DNA of 64,000 nucleotides, from assembly GCF_000819865.1 (NCBI RefSeq), contig NZ_CDDF01000005.1, positions 903,421 through 967,420 of the forward strand, given 5' to 3'. The notes beneath the pieces are model-generated. The model did no database searches and had not been told where the DNA came from. It saw only the letters and a program-made list of their open reading frames with translations. Below, piece after piece: positions 9,758-19,104 of this stretch (the first letter of the stretch is position 1; every line of letters starts with the position of its first letter). The DNA comes from Aeromonas eucrenophila (GTDB lineage: Bacteria; Pseudomonadota; Gammaproteobacteria; Enterobacterales; Aeromonadaceae). Made by a program: the position numbers and the translations under genes.

Positions 9758-9794
9758 AAAAAAATCCCGGCGCCATCGCACAGACAGGGCCGGG
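9758..9794 (-). terminator. Rho-independent terminator in the ahpC-CBS gap
   Basis: The minus strand reads CCCGGC, a 17-nt loop, GCCGGG and ATTTTTTT. No annotated gene ends here, which is why a small RNA is proposed. Confidence 0.6.
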
Positions 9795-9911
9795 TCATCA
9801 AACAAGGAATGGCGATATAAAAATGCTTTACAGCAAAGACTCACTACGGGGTGTGCAAACTTGCAGACATATGAAGAGAAGACATCGGGTGCACAATCCC
9901 TCATCTCCCCT
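9758..9911 (-). ncRNA. Candidate CRP-dependent small RNA
   Basis: Inside a 634-bp gap between ahpC and the CBS-domain gene, the minus strand has three elements in the right order. There is a perfect CRP site (9942-9957), an extended -10-like TGC-AATTAT (9926-9918) that puts the start near 9911 with CRP at about -39 to -42, and a terminator at 9794-9758 (CCCGGC/GCCGGG stem then ATTTTTTT). The product would be about 150 nt. It contains an 18-bp near-palindrome (plus strand GTGTGCAAACTTGCAGAC, 9851-9868). A 68-codon ORF starts at 9904 but runs through the terminator, so a non-coding transcript is more likely. No known sRNA family was recognised. Confidence 0.35.
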
Positions 9912-9941
9912 TCGGCAATAATTGCATGACGGGCATCATAG

Positions 9942-9957
9942 TGTGATGGAGATCACA
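9942..9957. promoter_or_regulatory. Perfect CRP site in the ahpC-CBS gap
   Basis: TGTGA-TGGAGA-TCACA is an exact match to the CRP consensus. Its nearest possible target on the minus strand is the proposed small RNA, with the site at a class II distance from a -10-like element. Confidence 0.6.
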
Positions 9958-10041
9958 ATGCAAGGTTGTGGTGTAATTTTTCAATCAAAATGAAAGTGTT
10001 TCAGTTTTTGTGCCGTATAAATGCGCTGAAAACGCTTTTAT

Positions 10042-10056
10042 TGTAATTTAATTACA
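10042..10056. repeat. AT-rich perfect palindrome
   Basis: TGTAATTTAATTACA is a perfect 15-bp palindrome around one central base, 11 bp past the stop of the CBS-domain gene. It is followed on the plus strand by GTTTTTGG. It looks like a regulator operator, but no regulator could be assigned. Confidence 0.35.
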
Positions 10057-10067
10057 GTTTTTGGCGA

Positions 10068-10514
10068 TCAGAAATCCGAAAGGGGCTCCTGCTCTTCCAT
10101 CAGCTCCAGCAGATTGATGGCTACCGCGATGAAATCTGACTCCGTGACTATGCCCACCAGTTTGCGGCCCCGCAAGACCGGCAGGCAGCCGTATTTGTGG
10201 CGTTGCAGATAGAGCGCCGCCTCCTTGATGCCGGCATGGGGATCCACGCTCGCCACCTGGCGGGTCATGATCTCGTCGAGCTGGACGCTGTCGGTGAACT
10301 CGGCTTCCCGCTCGGGGTTGATGAGCAGCAGCTTGGATTCGCGGGTGGCCAGGATGTCGGAGAGGGTGACCAGCCCCAGCAGTTGATGGTGGTCATCGAC
10401 GATGGGAATGTGGCGGATCCGCTCTTGTTGCATCAGATCCATCGCCTGCTTGACGCTGTTCTGCGGACCCAAAGTGAAGGGATGTTCGGTCATGATTTCA
10501 GACAGGGTCATCAT
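10068..10514 (-). CDS. Tandem CBS-domain protein
   Basis: The 148-residue protein consists of little more than two CBS domains (about 7-60 and 80-140). Each has the usual core, for example RHIPIVDDHHQLLGLVTLSDI and YGCLPVLRGRKLVGIVTESDF. Such stand-alone Bateman modules usually bind adenine nucleotides and act as regulatory subunits, but the partner here is unknown. AAGGAGG precedes the ATG at 10514; a second ATG follows at once (10511). The gene is transcribed toward ahpCF, and no terminator was seen directly after it. Confidence 0.85.
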   Translation of the reverse strand: MMTLSEIMTEHPFTLGPQNSVKQAMDLMQQERIRHIPIVDDHHQLLGLVTLSDILATRESKLLLINPEREAEFTDSVQLDEIMTRQVASVDPHAGIKEAALYLQRHKYGCLPVLRGRKLVGIVTESDFIAVAINLLELMEEQEPLSDF

Positions 10515-10611
10515 GGTGGGCCTCCTTGTGTCTCTGCCTTCACCCTAGCCCAGCCCCCGTCCCTGAAACATGATCAGGGTCAATACAGATCGTTAAAGAA
10601 CCATTAACCCA

Positions 10612-10878
10612 TAGGGTCTGTTGGCGTTTCGGCGCAAGCCGCGTTGCAGTGACAAATCACACCAGGCTAGGCGCGGGGCGCAGGCAATGGTGATCCCTTG
10701 GCAAGCCCTGCAACAACGCATGGCGTGATTTGCCGCGCAACCCGCAGGGACGGGTCAGTTTATGCGCGTAACGTCGTTACTCGACGATTCATTTGGGGGA
10801 CCAAACGTCATGTCTCGTGCCTAGCTCCGCGCAAAAACTGACGACGTCGCGGCCGTGACGAAACGCCAACAGACCCTA
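10612..10878. mobile_element. MITE-like element with 20-bp terminal inverted repeats
   Basis: The ends at 10612-10631 (TAGGGTCTGTTGGCGTTTCG) and 10859-10878 are perfect inverted repeats, 267 bp end to end, with no ORF that could encode a transposase. The outermost TA on each side may be a TA target duplication. Inside are two further inverted repeats. One pairs 10643-10664 with 10721-10741 (imperfect, core CAAATCAC/GTGATTTG). The other pairs 10754-10768 with 10828-10842 (14 of 15). The structure fits a miniature inverted-repeat transposable element mobilised in trans. It is the only insertion-like sequence in the window and lies in the divergent gap between the CBS-domain gene and queA. Confidence 0.6.
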
Positions 10879-10934
10879 GCGCTCACAAAAACGCCCGCTA
10901 TCCCTTGTCTGCCTTGGGTTTTTGGTCTTTTGGG

Positions 10935-10963
10935 TTGCCTTGCCGTGAGGGGATAACTAGACT
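10935..10963 (+). promoter_or_regulatory. Putative queA promoter
   Basis: TTGCCT and TAGACT are separated by 17 bp, 27 bp upstream of the queA ATG and just right of the MITE-like element. Confidence 0.4.
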
Positions 10964-10989
10964 AGCCGCCGATTCCCCCGAGGTGAAAG

Positions 10990-12042
10990 ATGCAAGTATC
11001 CGATTTTCATTTTGATCTGCCAGACGAGCTGATTGCCCGCTATCCCATGACGGAACGTACCGCCAGTCGTCTGTTGCAGCTCGATGGTCAAACTGGCGCC
11101 CTGCGCCACGGTCAATTTGTGGATGTGCTGGACCAGCTCAATCCCGGCGATCTGCTGGTGTTCAACAACACCCGCGTCATTCCGGCACGCATGTTTGGCC
11201 AGAAGGCCAGCGGCGGCAAGCTGGAGGTGCTGGTGGAGCGCATCCTGGACGAGCACAGCGTGCTGGCTCACGTGCGTTCCTCCAAGTCGCCCAAGCCCGG
11301 CACCCGCCTCATCCTGGACGGGGGGGTGGAGGCCGAGATGCGCGCCCGCCACGACGCCCTGTTCGAGATCCACTTCCTGGACCCGCGCCCGGTGCTGGAG
11401 ATCCTGGAAGCCATCGGCCACATGCCGCTGCCCCCCTATATCGACCGTCCCGACGAGGACGCCGACAAGGAGCGCTACCAGACCGTCTACAACCAGAAGC
11501 CGGGTGCGGTGGCGGCACCGACCGCCGGCCTGCACTTCGACGAGCCGCTGCTCGAGCGGATCAAGGCCAAGGGCGTGGAGCTGGCTTTCGTCACCCTGCA
11601 CGTGGGGGCGGGGACCTTCCAGCCGGTGCGGGTGGACAAGATTGAAGATCACCACATGCACTCGGAGTATGCCGAGGTGCCGCAGGAGGTGGTGGATGCC
11701 ATCGCTGCGACCCGCGCCCGGGGTGGCCGCGTCATTGCGGTGGGCACCACCTCGGTGCGATCCCTCGAGAGCGCCGCCAAGGTGACCCTGGCCCAGGGCA
11801 AACCCCTTGCGCCGTTTTTCAGCGACACCGATATCTTCATCTTCCCGGGCTACGAGTTTCAGATCGTCGATGCCATGGTCACCAACTTCCACCTGCCGGA
11901 GTCGACCCTGATCATGCTGATCAGCGCCTTCGCTGGTTACGATAACGTGATGGCGGCCTATCAGGCGGCGGTGGCCGAGCAATACCGTTTCTTCAGCTAC
12001 GGGGATGCCATGTTCATCACCCGTCGCCGGGCAGAGGCTTGA
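10990..12042 (+). CDS. queA: tRNA preQ1(34) S-adenosylmethionine ribosyltransferase-isomerase
   Basis: This 350-residue enzyme transfers and isomerises the ribosyl part of SAM onto preQ1 in tRNA to give epoxyqueuosine. The full-length family signature is present: [19 protein letters not shown] at the N-terminus, [30 protein letters not shown] and [23 protein letters not shown] precedes the ATG. It is followed by tgt, the preceding step of the same pathway, then by yajC-secDF, the usual gammaproteobacterial order. Confidence 0.98.
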   Translation: MQVSDFHFDLPDELIARYPMTERTASRLLQLDGQTGALRHGQFVDVLDQLNPGDLLVFNNTRVIPARMFGQKASGGKLEVLVERILDEHSVLAHVRSSKSPKPGTRLILDGGVEAEMRARHDALFEIHFLDPRPVLEILEAIGHMPLPPYIDRPDEDADKERYQTVYNQKPGAVAAPTAGLHFDEPLLERIKAKGVELAFVTLHVGAGTFQPVRVDKIEDHHMHSEYAEVPQEVVDAIAATRARGGRVIAVGTTSVRSLESAAKVTLAQGKPLAPFFSDTDIFIFPGYEFQIVDAMVTNFHLPESTLIMLISAFAGYDNVMAAYQAAVAEQYRFFSYGDAMFITRRRAEA

Positions 12043-12148
12043 GGCCTCGCCCTTCAGAACTTGTTCACGATCTTCGCGTAAGATCGCGCGCAGCTTCTTA
12101 TATGGGGCCCTCGCGGGCCCGCTGTTGTCAGACTGTTTCTCTGACTGA

Positions 12149-13297
<1,149 letters not shown>

Positions 13298-13348
13298 CAA
13301 CGATATATCAGCTAGTTATCTTATCTACATCAATCAAGAGGTTGTTAA

Positions 13349-13684
13349 ATGAGCATTATCTCCAAGGCGTATGCAGAAGGCGCGGTTCCGGGTGCACAGG
13401 GTGGTGGCATGGAAATGATCATCATGCTGGCCGTGTTCGGTCTTATCTTCTATTTCATGATCTATCGTCCCCAGGCCAAGCGTGCCAAGACCCACCGCGA
13501 CCTGATGAGCTCCCTGGCCAAGGGGGATGAAGTGCTCACCTCCGGTGGTCTGGTCGGCAAGATCGCCAAGGTTTCCGCCGATAGCGAATACATCGTGCTG
13601 GCCCTGAATGATCAGACTCAAGTCACCATCAAGCGTGACTTCGTCTCTGCCGTTCTGCCCAAGGGTTCTATTCAGTCCCTTTAA
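13349..13684 (+). CDS. yajC: Sec translocon accessory protein YajC
   Basis: The 111-residue inner-membrane protein has one N-terminal membrane span (about 27-48, MEMIIMLAVFGLIFYFMIY) followed by a basic stretch RPQAKRAKTHRDLMSSL. A small cytosolic domain of the YajC family completes it (GDEVLTSGGLVGKI). It forms a complex with SecDF and supports protein export. It lies 51 bp after tgt and 18 bp before secD, so it is very likely co-transcribed with both. Confidence 0.96.
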   Translation: MSIISKAYAEGAVPGAQGGGMEMIIMLAVFGLIFYFMIYRPQAKRAKTHRDLMSSLAKGDEVLTSGGLVGKIAKVSADSEYIVLALNDQTQVTIKRDFVSAVLPKGSIQSL

Positions 13685-13702
13685 TCTCCCGAGGAGCACA
13701 GC

Positions 13703-15556
13703 GTGTTAAATCGCTATCCGCTGTGGAAATACCTGATGGTGGTCGTGGTGATCGCCATCGGTTTTCTATATGCAGCCCCCAATCTTTACGGCGAAGACCC
13801 GGCCTTGCAGGTTTCTGCCAGCCGTGGTGCCGAAGTTAAACTAGAGACGCTTGATCTGGTGAAGGAGACGCTCGAAGCGGCTCAGATCCCGGTCAAACAC
13901 GCTGCGTTCGAGCACGGCTTCATCCTGGTTCGTTTCAAGAACACCGAAGATCAGCTCAAGGCCCGCGACGTCGTCGCCAACAAACTGGGCGACAACTTCA
14001 TCTCGGCCCTGAACCTGGCACCCTCTACGCCTGCCTGGCTCGAAGCCATCGGCGCCGCGCCGCTCAAGCTGGGCCTTGACCTGCGTGGTGGTGTGCACTT
14101 CCTGATGGAAGTGGACATGGCCGAGGCGCTGGCCAAGCAGCAAGAGCAGATGGTGCAGGATTTCCGCTCCGAGCTGCGCACCCAGAAGATCCGTTACTCC
14201 GGCGTGCGCCGGGTCGGTGACAAGGTGCAGGTGGTGTTCCGCGAAGAGGCCGATCAGACCAAGGCGGCCTCTCATCTGCGTCGGCAGAATCCGGATCTCA
14301 CCTTCACCACCGAGCAGAAGGGGGATGACTTCATCCTGCTGGCCGGCTTGAGTGAAGCCAAGGTCAAGGAAGTGAAGAAGTACGCCCTCGAGCAGAACAT
14401 CACCATCATCCGTAACCGGGTGAACGAGCTGGGTGTGGCCGAACCCCTGGTACAACAGCAGGGTGCCGAGCGCATCGTGGTGGAGCTGCCGGGGATCCAG
14501 GACACCGCCCGTGCCAAGGAAATTCTGGGCGCGACCGCGACCCTGGAGTTCCACATGGTCGATGAGACTGCCGATATCCAGGCTGCCGCCGATGGCCGGG
14601 TACCGCCGAGCTCCAAGGTGTACAACGATCGCAACGGTCGCCCGGTGGTGCTGCAAAAGCGCATCATCCTGACCGGTGACCACATCGTGGGTGCCCAGTC
14701 CGGTTTCGACGAATACAGCCGTCCCCAGGTCAACATCAAGCTCGATGGCCAGGGTGGCAACAAGATGGCCAACTTTACCAAGGACAACGTTGGTAAGGGC
14801 ATGGCTACCGTGTTCATCGAATACAAGCCAGTGGGTCAGCCGGGTCCGGATGGCAAGCGCAAGTTCCGCAAACAGGAAGAGGTGATCAACGTCGCCACTA
14901 TCCAGTCGCGCCTTGGCAGCCAGTTCCGCATCACCGGCATCGACAATGCCAACGAAGCCCATAACCTGGCGCTGCTGCTGCGTGCCGGTGCCCTGATCGC
15001 GCCCATCCAGATCGTGGAAGAGCGCACCATAGGCCCGAGCCTGGGTCAGCAGAACATCGACAGCGGTATGGAAGCCATCGGCTGGGCCATGCTGGTGATC
15101 GTGCTGTTCATGGGGATCTACTACCGTGCCTTCGGTTGGGTCGCCAACCTGGCGCTGACCATGAACCTAGTGCTGATCGTCGGTATCATGTCGATGATCC
15201 CAGGGGCCACCATGACCCTGCCGGGCATCGCCGGTATCGTCCTGACGCTGGGCATGGCGGTGGATGCGAACGTGCTGATCTACGAGCGTATTCGTGAAGA
15301 GATCCGCAATGGACGCGGGGTGCAGCAAGCCATCCACATGGGCTTTGACCGTGCCTTCTCGACCATCGCCGACTCGAACGTCACCTCGCTCATCACCTGC
15401 GTGATCCTGTTTGGTATCGGCACCGGCGCCATCAAGGGCTTCGCCCTGACGCTGGGGATCGGTCTGACCGCCTCCATGTTTACGGCCATCACGGTATCCC
15501 GCGCCATTATCAACCTGGCCTGGGGTGGACGGCGCATCGACAAGCTGCCGATCTAA
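13703..15556 (+). CDS. secD: Protein translocase subunit SecD
   Basis: The 617-residue RND-type protein uses the proton gradient to help pull proteins through SecYEG. A first membrane span near residue 10-27 is followed by a large periplasmic domain ([15 protein letters not shown] near 118-132). Five C-terminal spans follow from about 455, with the conserved [17 protein letters not shown] motif. The start is GTG (13703), preceded by GAGGAGC at good spacing. SecF follows 9 bp downstream. Confidence 0.98.
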   Translation: MLNRYPLWKYLMVVVVIAIGFLYAAPNLYGEDPALQVSASRGAEVKLETLDLVKETLEAAQIPVKHAAFEHGFILVRFKNTEDQLKARDVVANKLGDNFISALNLAPSTPAWLEAIGAAPLKLGLDLRGGVHFLMEVDMAEALAKQQEQMVQDFRSELRTQKIRYSGVRRVGDKVQVVFREEADQTKAASHLRRQNPDLTFTTEQKGDDFILLAGLSEAKVKEVKKYALEQNITIIRNRVNELGVAEPLVQQQGAERIVVELPGIQDTARAKEILGATATLEFHMVDETADIQAAADGRVPPSSKVYNDRNGRPVVLQKRIILTGDHIVGAQSGFDEYSRPQVNIKLDGQGGNKMANFTKDNVGKGMATVFIEYKPVGQPGPDGKRKFRKQEEVINVATIQSRLGSQFRITGIDNANEAHNLALLLRAGALIAPIQIVEERTIGPSLGQQNIDSGMEAIGWAMLVIVLFMGIYYRAFGWVANLALTMNLVLIVGIMSMIPGATMTLPGIAGIVLTLGMAVDANVLIYERIREEIRNGRGVQQAIHMGFDRAFSTIADSNVTSLITCVILFGIGTGAIKGFALTLGIGLTASMFTAITVSRAIINLAWGGRRIDKLPI

Positions 15557-15565
15557 GGAAGAGAC

Positions 15566-16513
15566 ATGTTTCAGATTCTACATTTTGAAAAACCGATTCC
15601 CTTCATGCGCTTCGCCAGGTCGGGAATGGTGTTCTCTGCCCTGCTGACGATGCTCGCCTTGTTCTGCCTGTTCGATCGTGGCCTGAACTGGGGGCTGGAC
15701 TTCACCGGCGGTACCACCATCGAGGTGGGGTTCCAGCAATCGGTGAGCCTGGACAAGATGCACGAGGCGCTGGATCAGCAGAAGATTGAAGGGGCAACCC
15801 TGCAATTCTTCGGCTCAAGCCGTGACGTGCTGGTGCGCATGGCCCCGAAAGACGGGGTCAAGGTGGAGCAGCAGGGTAACGAGGTGCTGGCCGCGGCCAA
15901 GCTCATCGACCAGGATGCCGTGCTCAAGCGCGTCGAGTTCGTCGGCCCCTCCGTGGGTGACGAGCTGGCGACAGACGGTGCCCTGGCCATGCTGGCCTCC
16001 ATCCTCTGTATCCTGGTCTACGTGGCGGTGCGCTTCGAATGGCGTCTGGCCATGGGGGGCATCCTCTCCCTGGCCCACGACGTCATCATCACCCTCGGCA
16101 TCTTCGCCTACTTCCAGTACGAGTTCGATTTGACCGTGCTGGCGGCGCTGATGACCCTGGTGGGTTACTCGCTCAACGACACCATCGTGGTGTTCGACCG
16201 CCTGCGGGAGAACTTCCGCAAGGTGCGCAAGGGGGACACCGCCGAGATCATGGATCTCTCCATGACCGAGACCCTGAGCCGGACCATCATCACCTCGGGG
16301 TTGACCTTCGTGGTGGTGGTGGCGCTGCTGCTCAAGGGCGGGCCGCTCATCCACGGTTTTGCCATCGCCATGGTGATCGGGGTGGCCTTCGGGACCTACT
16401 CCTCCATCTATGTGGCGAGTGCCTCTGCCATGTTCTTCGGGGTCAAGCGGGAGCACATGCTACCGACCCAGGTGGAAAAAGAGGGCGCGGATCAGCAAGA
16501 GATCCTGCCGTAA
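15566..16513 (+). CDS. secF: Protein translocase subunit SecF
   Basis: The 315-residue partner of SecD has one N-terminal span, the periplasmic LGLDFTGG-type motif (here WGLDFTGGTTIEV) and five C-terminal spans with YSLNDTIVVFDRLREN. It completes the yajC-secD-secF operon. GGAAGAG precedes the ATG. A strong terminator follows directly. Confidence 0.98.
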   Translation: MFQILHFEKPIPFMRFARSGMVFSALLTMLALFCLFDRGLNWGLDFTGGTTIEVGFQQSVSLDKMHEALDQQKIEGATLQFFGSSRDVLVRMAPKDGVKVEQQGNEVLAAAKLIDQDAVLKRVEFVGPSVGDELATDGALAMLASILCILVYVAVRFEWRLAMGGILSLAHDVIITLGIFAYFQYEFDLTVLAALMTLVGYSLNDTIVVFDRLRENFRKVRKGDTAEIMDLSMTETLSRTIITSGLTFVVVVALLLKGGPLIHGFAIAMVIGVAFGTYSSIYVASASAMFFGVKREHMLPTQVEKEGADQQEILP

Positions 16514-16518
16514 CCGAC

Positions 16519-16547
16519 AAGGGCGCCACAAGGCGCCCTTTCTCTTA
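16519..16547 (+). terminator. Terminator after secF
   Basis: A perfect 9-bp stem (AAGGGCGCC / GGCGCCCTT) with a 4-nt loop is followed by TCTCTT, just past the secF stop. Confidence 0.8.
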
Positions 16548-16610
16548 TGGCTCAACTGAGTCATTATGCTCATCACTGTGGGCAACATGCGCGAGAACAA
16601 GGAGCAAGTC

Positions 16611-16979
16611 ATGCAACACAATCCCCGTTTTCTGGCCTTGGTAGAGGCCGTTCGCCCCCAGGTGCAGGAGACAGACGTGCACCAGATAAAGCGCTGGCAG
16701 GATGAGGGCCGCGCCTTTCACCTCATCGACGTGCGCGAAGAGAGCGAGTGGGCCAAGGGCCATCTGCCGGGGGCCCAATACCTGGGCCGTGGCGTGATCG
16801 AGCGGGACATCGAGACCCGTTTCCCGGATCCGGCCACCGAGCTCTACCTCTATTGTGGTGGGGGCTTTCGCTCCATCCTGGTGGCGGCCAACCTGCAGAA
16901 GATGGGTTATTCCCGAGTGGTCAGCGTCGATGGAGGCTTTCGGGGTTGGAGTGACGCCGGATACCCTGTCGAATCCTGA
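16611..16979 (+). CDS. Rhodanese-domain protein
   Basis: The 122-residue single-domain rhodanese carries the catalytic Cys82 in YLYCGGGFRS and the flanking motifs LIDVREESEWAKGHLPGA and DGGFRGW. Proteins of this kind move sulfane sulfur, but the acceptor is unknown. The start at 16611 is chosen because AAGGAG lies 6 bp upstream; the frame is open back to 16566 but without such a signal. It stands alone between the secF terminator and nlpI. Confidence 0.88.
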   Translation: MQHNPRFLALVEAVRPQVQETDVHQIKRWQDEGRAFHLIDVREESEWAKGHLPGAQYLGRGVIERDIETRFPDPATELYLYCGGGFRSILVAANLQKMGYSRVVSVDGGFRGWSDAGYPVES

Positions 16980-17007
16980 TTTATTTGAGGGATAGGGGTT
17001 GCGCCAC

Positions 17008-17036
17008 ATGACAAACTCTCGGTTGACCTTTACCAT
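17008..17036 (+). promoter_or_regulatory. Putative nlpI promoter
   Basis: ATGACA and TACCAT are separated by 17 bp, 33 bp upstream of the nlpI start codon. Confidence 0.4.
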
Positions 17037-17069
17037 ATGCCGGGTCAAGCGTAAGCGTCGGAGTGTTCA

Positions 17070-18005
17070 TTGAACGTCAGGATAGGGATTGGGTACCTCA
17101 CGGGTATCCTGTTGTTGCTCCCCATGTGGGGATGCAGCAGTAGCAGTCAGGTTGAAGCGCCTCAAGTTCCCAAGCCGCAACCCGCTTCACTGGTATTGGC
17201 GACCCCTTTGCAGGTCTCTTACCAGAGCGAGTTGGCGCTGGCGCGACTCGGGCAGATGCTCAGTGAAATGGAATTGACGACGGAACAACGGGCCGAGCTG
17301 TTTTATGAGCGTGCCGTGGTGTTTGACCGGGTCGGGTTGCGTTCCCTTGCCAGATTGGATTTCAACCGCGCCCTGCGGGAGAAGCCTGATTTTGCCGAGG
17401 CCTACAACTTCATCGGTGTCTATCTGGTTCAGCAACAGAACTATGACGAAGCCTATGAGGCTTTCGACTCCGCCCTCGAACTCGCCCCGGATTACGACTA
17501 CGCCTACCTCAACCGTGGCATAGCGCTCTATTACGGCAACCGTCCTGAGCTGGCAGTGGCCGACATGAAGCGCTTCTACGAGGCGCAGCCGGAAGATCCT
17601 TACCGGGTGATCTGGCTCTATCTGGCCGAGCAGAAGCTCAACTCCTCTGCCGCCATGAGCCGGATGCGCGAGCGGTTAAACAAGTACGATGACGATGCCT
17701 GGAACTGGGATCTGGTTCGCCTCTATACCGGCGAGATCAATGCCACCCAGCTGATGGGCAACGTGGTGAAAGGGGTGAAGGATAACCGGGAGCTCGCCGA
17801 GCGCCTGTGTGAAACCTACTTCTACCTCGGTAAGCTTGAGCTGGGCAAGGGCAACCGCAAGGAAGCCATCAGCTACTTCAAGCTGGCCCTCGCCAACAAC
17901 GTCTATGACTTCATCGAGCACCGCTATGCCTTGCTCGAGCTGGAACTGATGGCGCGCAAGCCCTTGCCGCCCGGTGCCCAGGGCAAGAGCGGCAAAGCCT
18001 CCTGA
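17070..18005 (+). CDS. nlpI: Lipoprotein NlpI (TPR protein)
   Basis: This 311-residue outer-membrane lipoprotein scaffolds peptidoglycan endopeptidases and the Prc protease. The signal peptide ends in LLLPMWGCSSSS, with the lipidated Cys near 22. TPR repeats follow, for example FAEAYNFIGVYLVQQQNYDEA and YDYAYLNRGIALYYGN. Its length is close to E. coli NlpI (294). The start is TTG, with GGAG 6 bp upstream; the signal peptide begins here, which fixes it. It is not next to pnp as in E. coli. Confidence 0.92.
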   Translation: MNVRIGIGYLTGILLLLPMWGCSSSSQVEAPQVPKPQPASLVLATPLQVSYQSELALARLGQMLSEMELTTEQRAELFYERAVVFDRVGLRSLARLDFNRALREKPDFAEAYNFIGVYLVQQQNYDEAYEAFDSALELAPDYDYAYLNRGIALYYGNRPELAVADMKRFYEAQPEDPYRVIWLYLAEQKLNSSAAMSRMRERLNKYDDDAWNWDLVRLYTGEINATQLMGNVVKGVKDNRELAERLCETYFYLGKLELGKGNRKEAISYFKLALANNVYDFIEHRYALLELELMARKPLPPGAQGKSGKAS

Positions 18006-18026
18006 CAGGCTGCTGCTGCCGGATGT

Positions 18027-18055
18027 AAAAAAGGCCTCATGATGAGGCCTTTTTG
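18027..18055 (+). terminator. Terminator after nlpI
   Basis: AAAAAGGCCTCAT and GATGAGGCCTTTTT form a long stem with T and A runs on both sides. It is bidirectional and also ends reading toward ubiV from the left. Confidence 0.85.
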
Positions 18056-18152
18056 CTGTCTGGGATCTGGCTGTCTGGGGTCTGGTACCGTCGGGAATAG
18101 TGAACATAGACCGCCGTGGCAGCCGCTTCGCCGAGTCCCCTTCGCGGCTGGC

Positions 18153-19025
18153 TTATTCCACCAGGCTCATGCCGGGGATCTGACGCCAGTAGCCGTTGCA
18201 GTCCCGCTCCTGTTGCAGGGGGAGGGGAGCCTGACCCTGCACATTGGCTCTGAAGCGGGCCAGCATCTCCAGCGTGTCCATCCCCTCGGGGGAGAGGCGC
18301 ACCACGTCCACCAGATCCGCCATGCTGGCTAGCTCGTTGCCGAGGTTGTAGCAGTAGCCGGACTGGGTCTGAATGCCGTTGAGGTTGAACACCTTCTGCC
18401 CCTCCCGGCTGCTGGCGAGGCGCCCGGTGGGGTAGTGGATGCAGGCGAGCTCGCAGCTGTCTTTGGGCTTATCGAGGGATCGGGCGGTGAAGCAGCGCGC
18501 CGAGTAGGCGAGCGGCAGATGGCCGTAGGCGAACACCTCCACCTCGAACTGGTGGCGGGCCGGGCCCAGATCCTGATTGAGCTGCACCAGCCAGTCGCGG
18601 GAGAGCTCCACCGGCATGACCCAGCGCTGCATCCCGCTTTTTAGCAGCATGCGCAGCACGTCGGCGTTGTAGGCATTGATAGCCGGGCCGCAGACAAACG
18701 GCAGGCCTGCCTCACGGGCGAGCTGGACGGTGCCCAGATCGTTGGCCTCGATCAGCAGCTCGCCGTTGTCCACCAGCCGCTTGACCTCCTTGAGCTCGGA
18801 CGGCGCCGAGATCAGCGCCAGGGTGGAGAGCACCACCTGTTTGCCCGATGTGGCCACCTGCTGCGCCAGGGCAATCCAGTCGTCCACCTTGAGTTCGCGG
18901 CGCTTGCTGCACACCGTCTCCCCGAGATAGATGATGTCGGCCTGACTCTGGGCCGCGGCCTCGTAGAAGGCCTGGGTATCGGCCTTGGGCCAGTAGAAGA
19001 GAATGGGCCCGAGAGAAAATTGCAT
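18153..19025 (-). CDS. ubiV: O2-independent ubiquinone hydroxylation protein UbiV
   Basis: This 290-residue U32 peptidase-family protein forms a complex with UbiU that hydroxylates ubiquinone precursors without oxygen. The four Cys of the 4Fe-4S site are in place: Cys39 (GETVCSKRRE), then the cluster ARCFTARS...DSCELAC. The N-terminus MQFSLGPILFYWPK matches E. coli YhbV. AAGGAG precedes the ATG. It lies downstream of ubiU; a possible 22-codon ORF fills the gap and its stop overlaps this start (TAATG). Confidence 0.96.
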   Translation of the reverse strand: MQFSLGPILFYWPKADTQAFYEAAAQSQADIIYLGETVCSKRRELKVDDWIALAQQVATSGKQVVLSTLALISAPSELKEVKRLVDNGELLIEANDLGTVQLAREAGLPFVCGPAINAYNADVLRMLLKSGMQRWVMPVELSRDWLVQLNQDLGPARHQFEVEVFAYGHLPLAYSARCFTARSLDKPKDSCELACIHYPTGRLASSREGQKVFNLNGIQTQSGYCYNLGNELASMADLVDVVRLSPEGMDTLEMLARFRANVQGQAPLPLQQERDCNGYWRQIPGMSLVE

Positions 19026-19093
19026 TAGTTGTGCTCCTTGCCGTCATGCTGGCAGTGGAAGATGTTGCCGTCTTGTCTGAGAGTGCGGGACAT
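19025..19093 (-). CDS. Possible 22-residue ORF between ubiU and ubiV
   Basis: The 79-bp gap between ubiU and ubiV is almost filled by an ATG-started ORF of 22 codons. It has a strong ribosome-binding site (AAGGAGAGG, 7 bp away) that begins at the ubiU stop. Its TAA overlaps the ubiV ATG as TAATG, a translational-coupling arrangement. The product starts MSRTLRQDGN and ends CQHDGKEHN, with one Cys and three His in its second half. In E. coli yhbU and yhbV are adjacent with a very short gap. It may be a real microprotein or a coupling leader. Confidence 0.4.
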   Translation of the reverse strand: MSRTLRQDGNIFHCQHDGKEHN

Positions 19094-19104
19094 GGGGCCT
19101 CTCC

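Noticed and set aside
9698..9904. 68-codon minus-strand ORF with a purine-rich region before its ATG
   Set aside because: It runs through a rho-independent terminator, its ribosome-binding site is almost adjacent to the ATG, and the protein looks random. A small RNA fits better.
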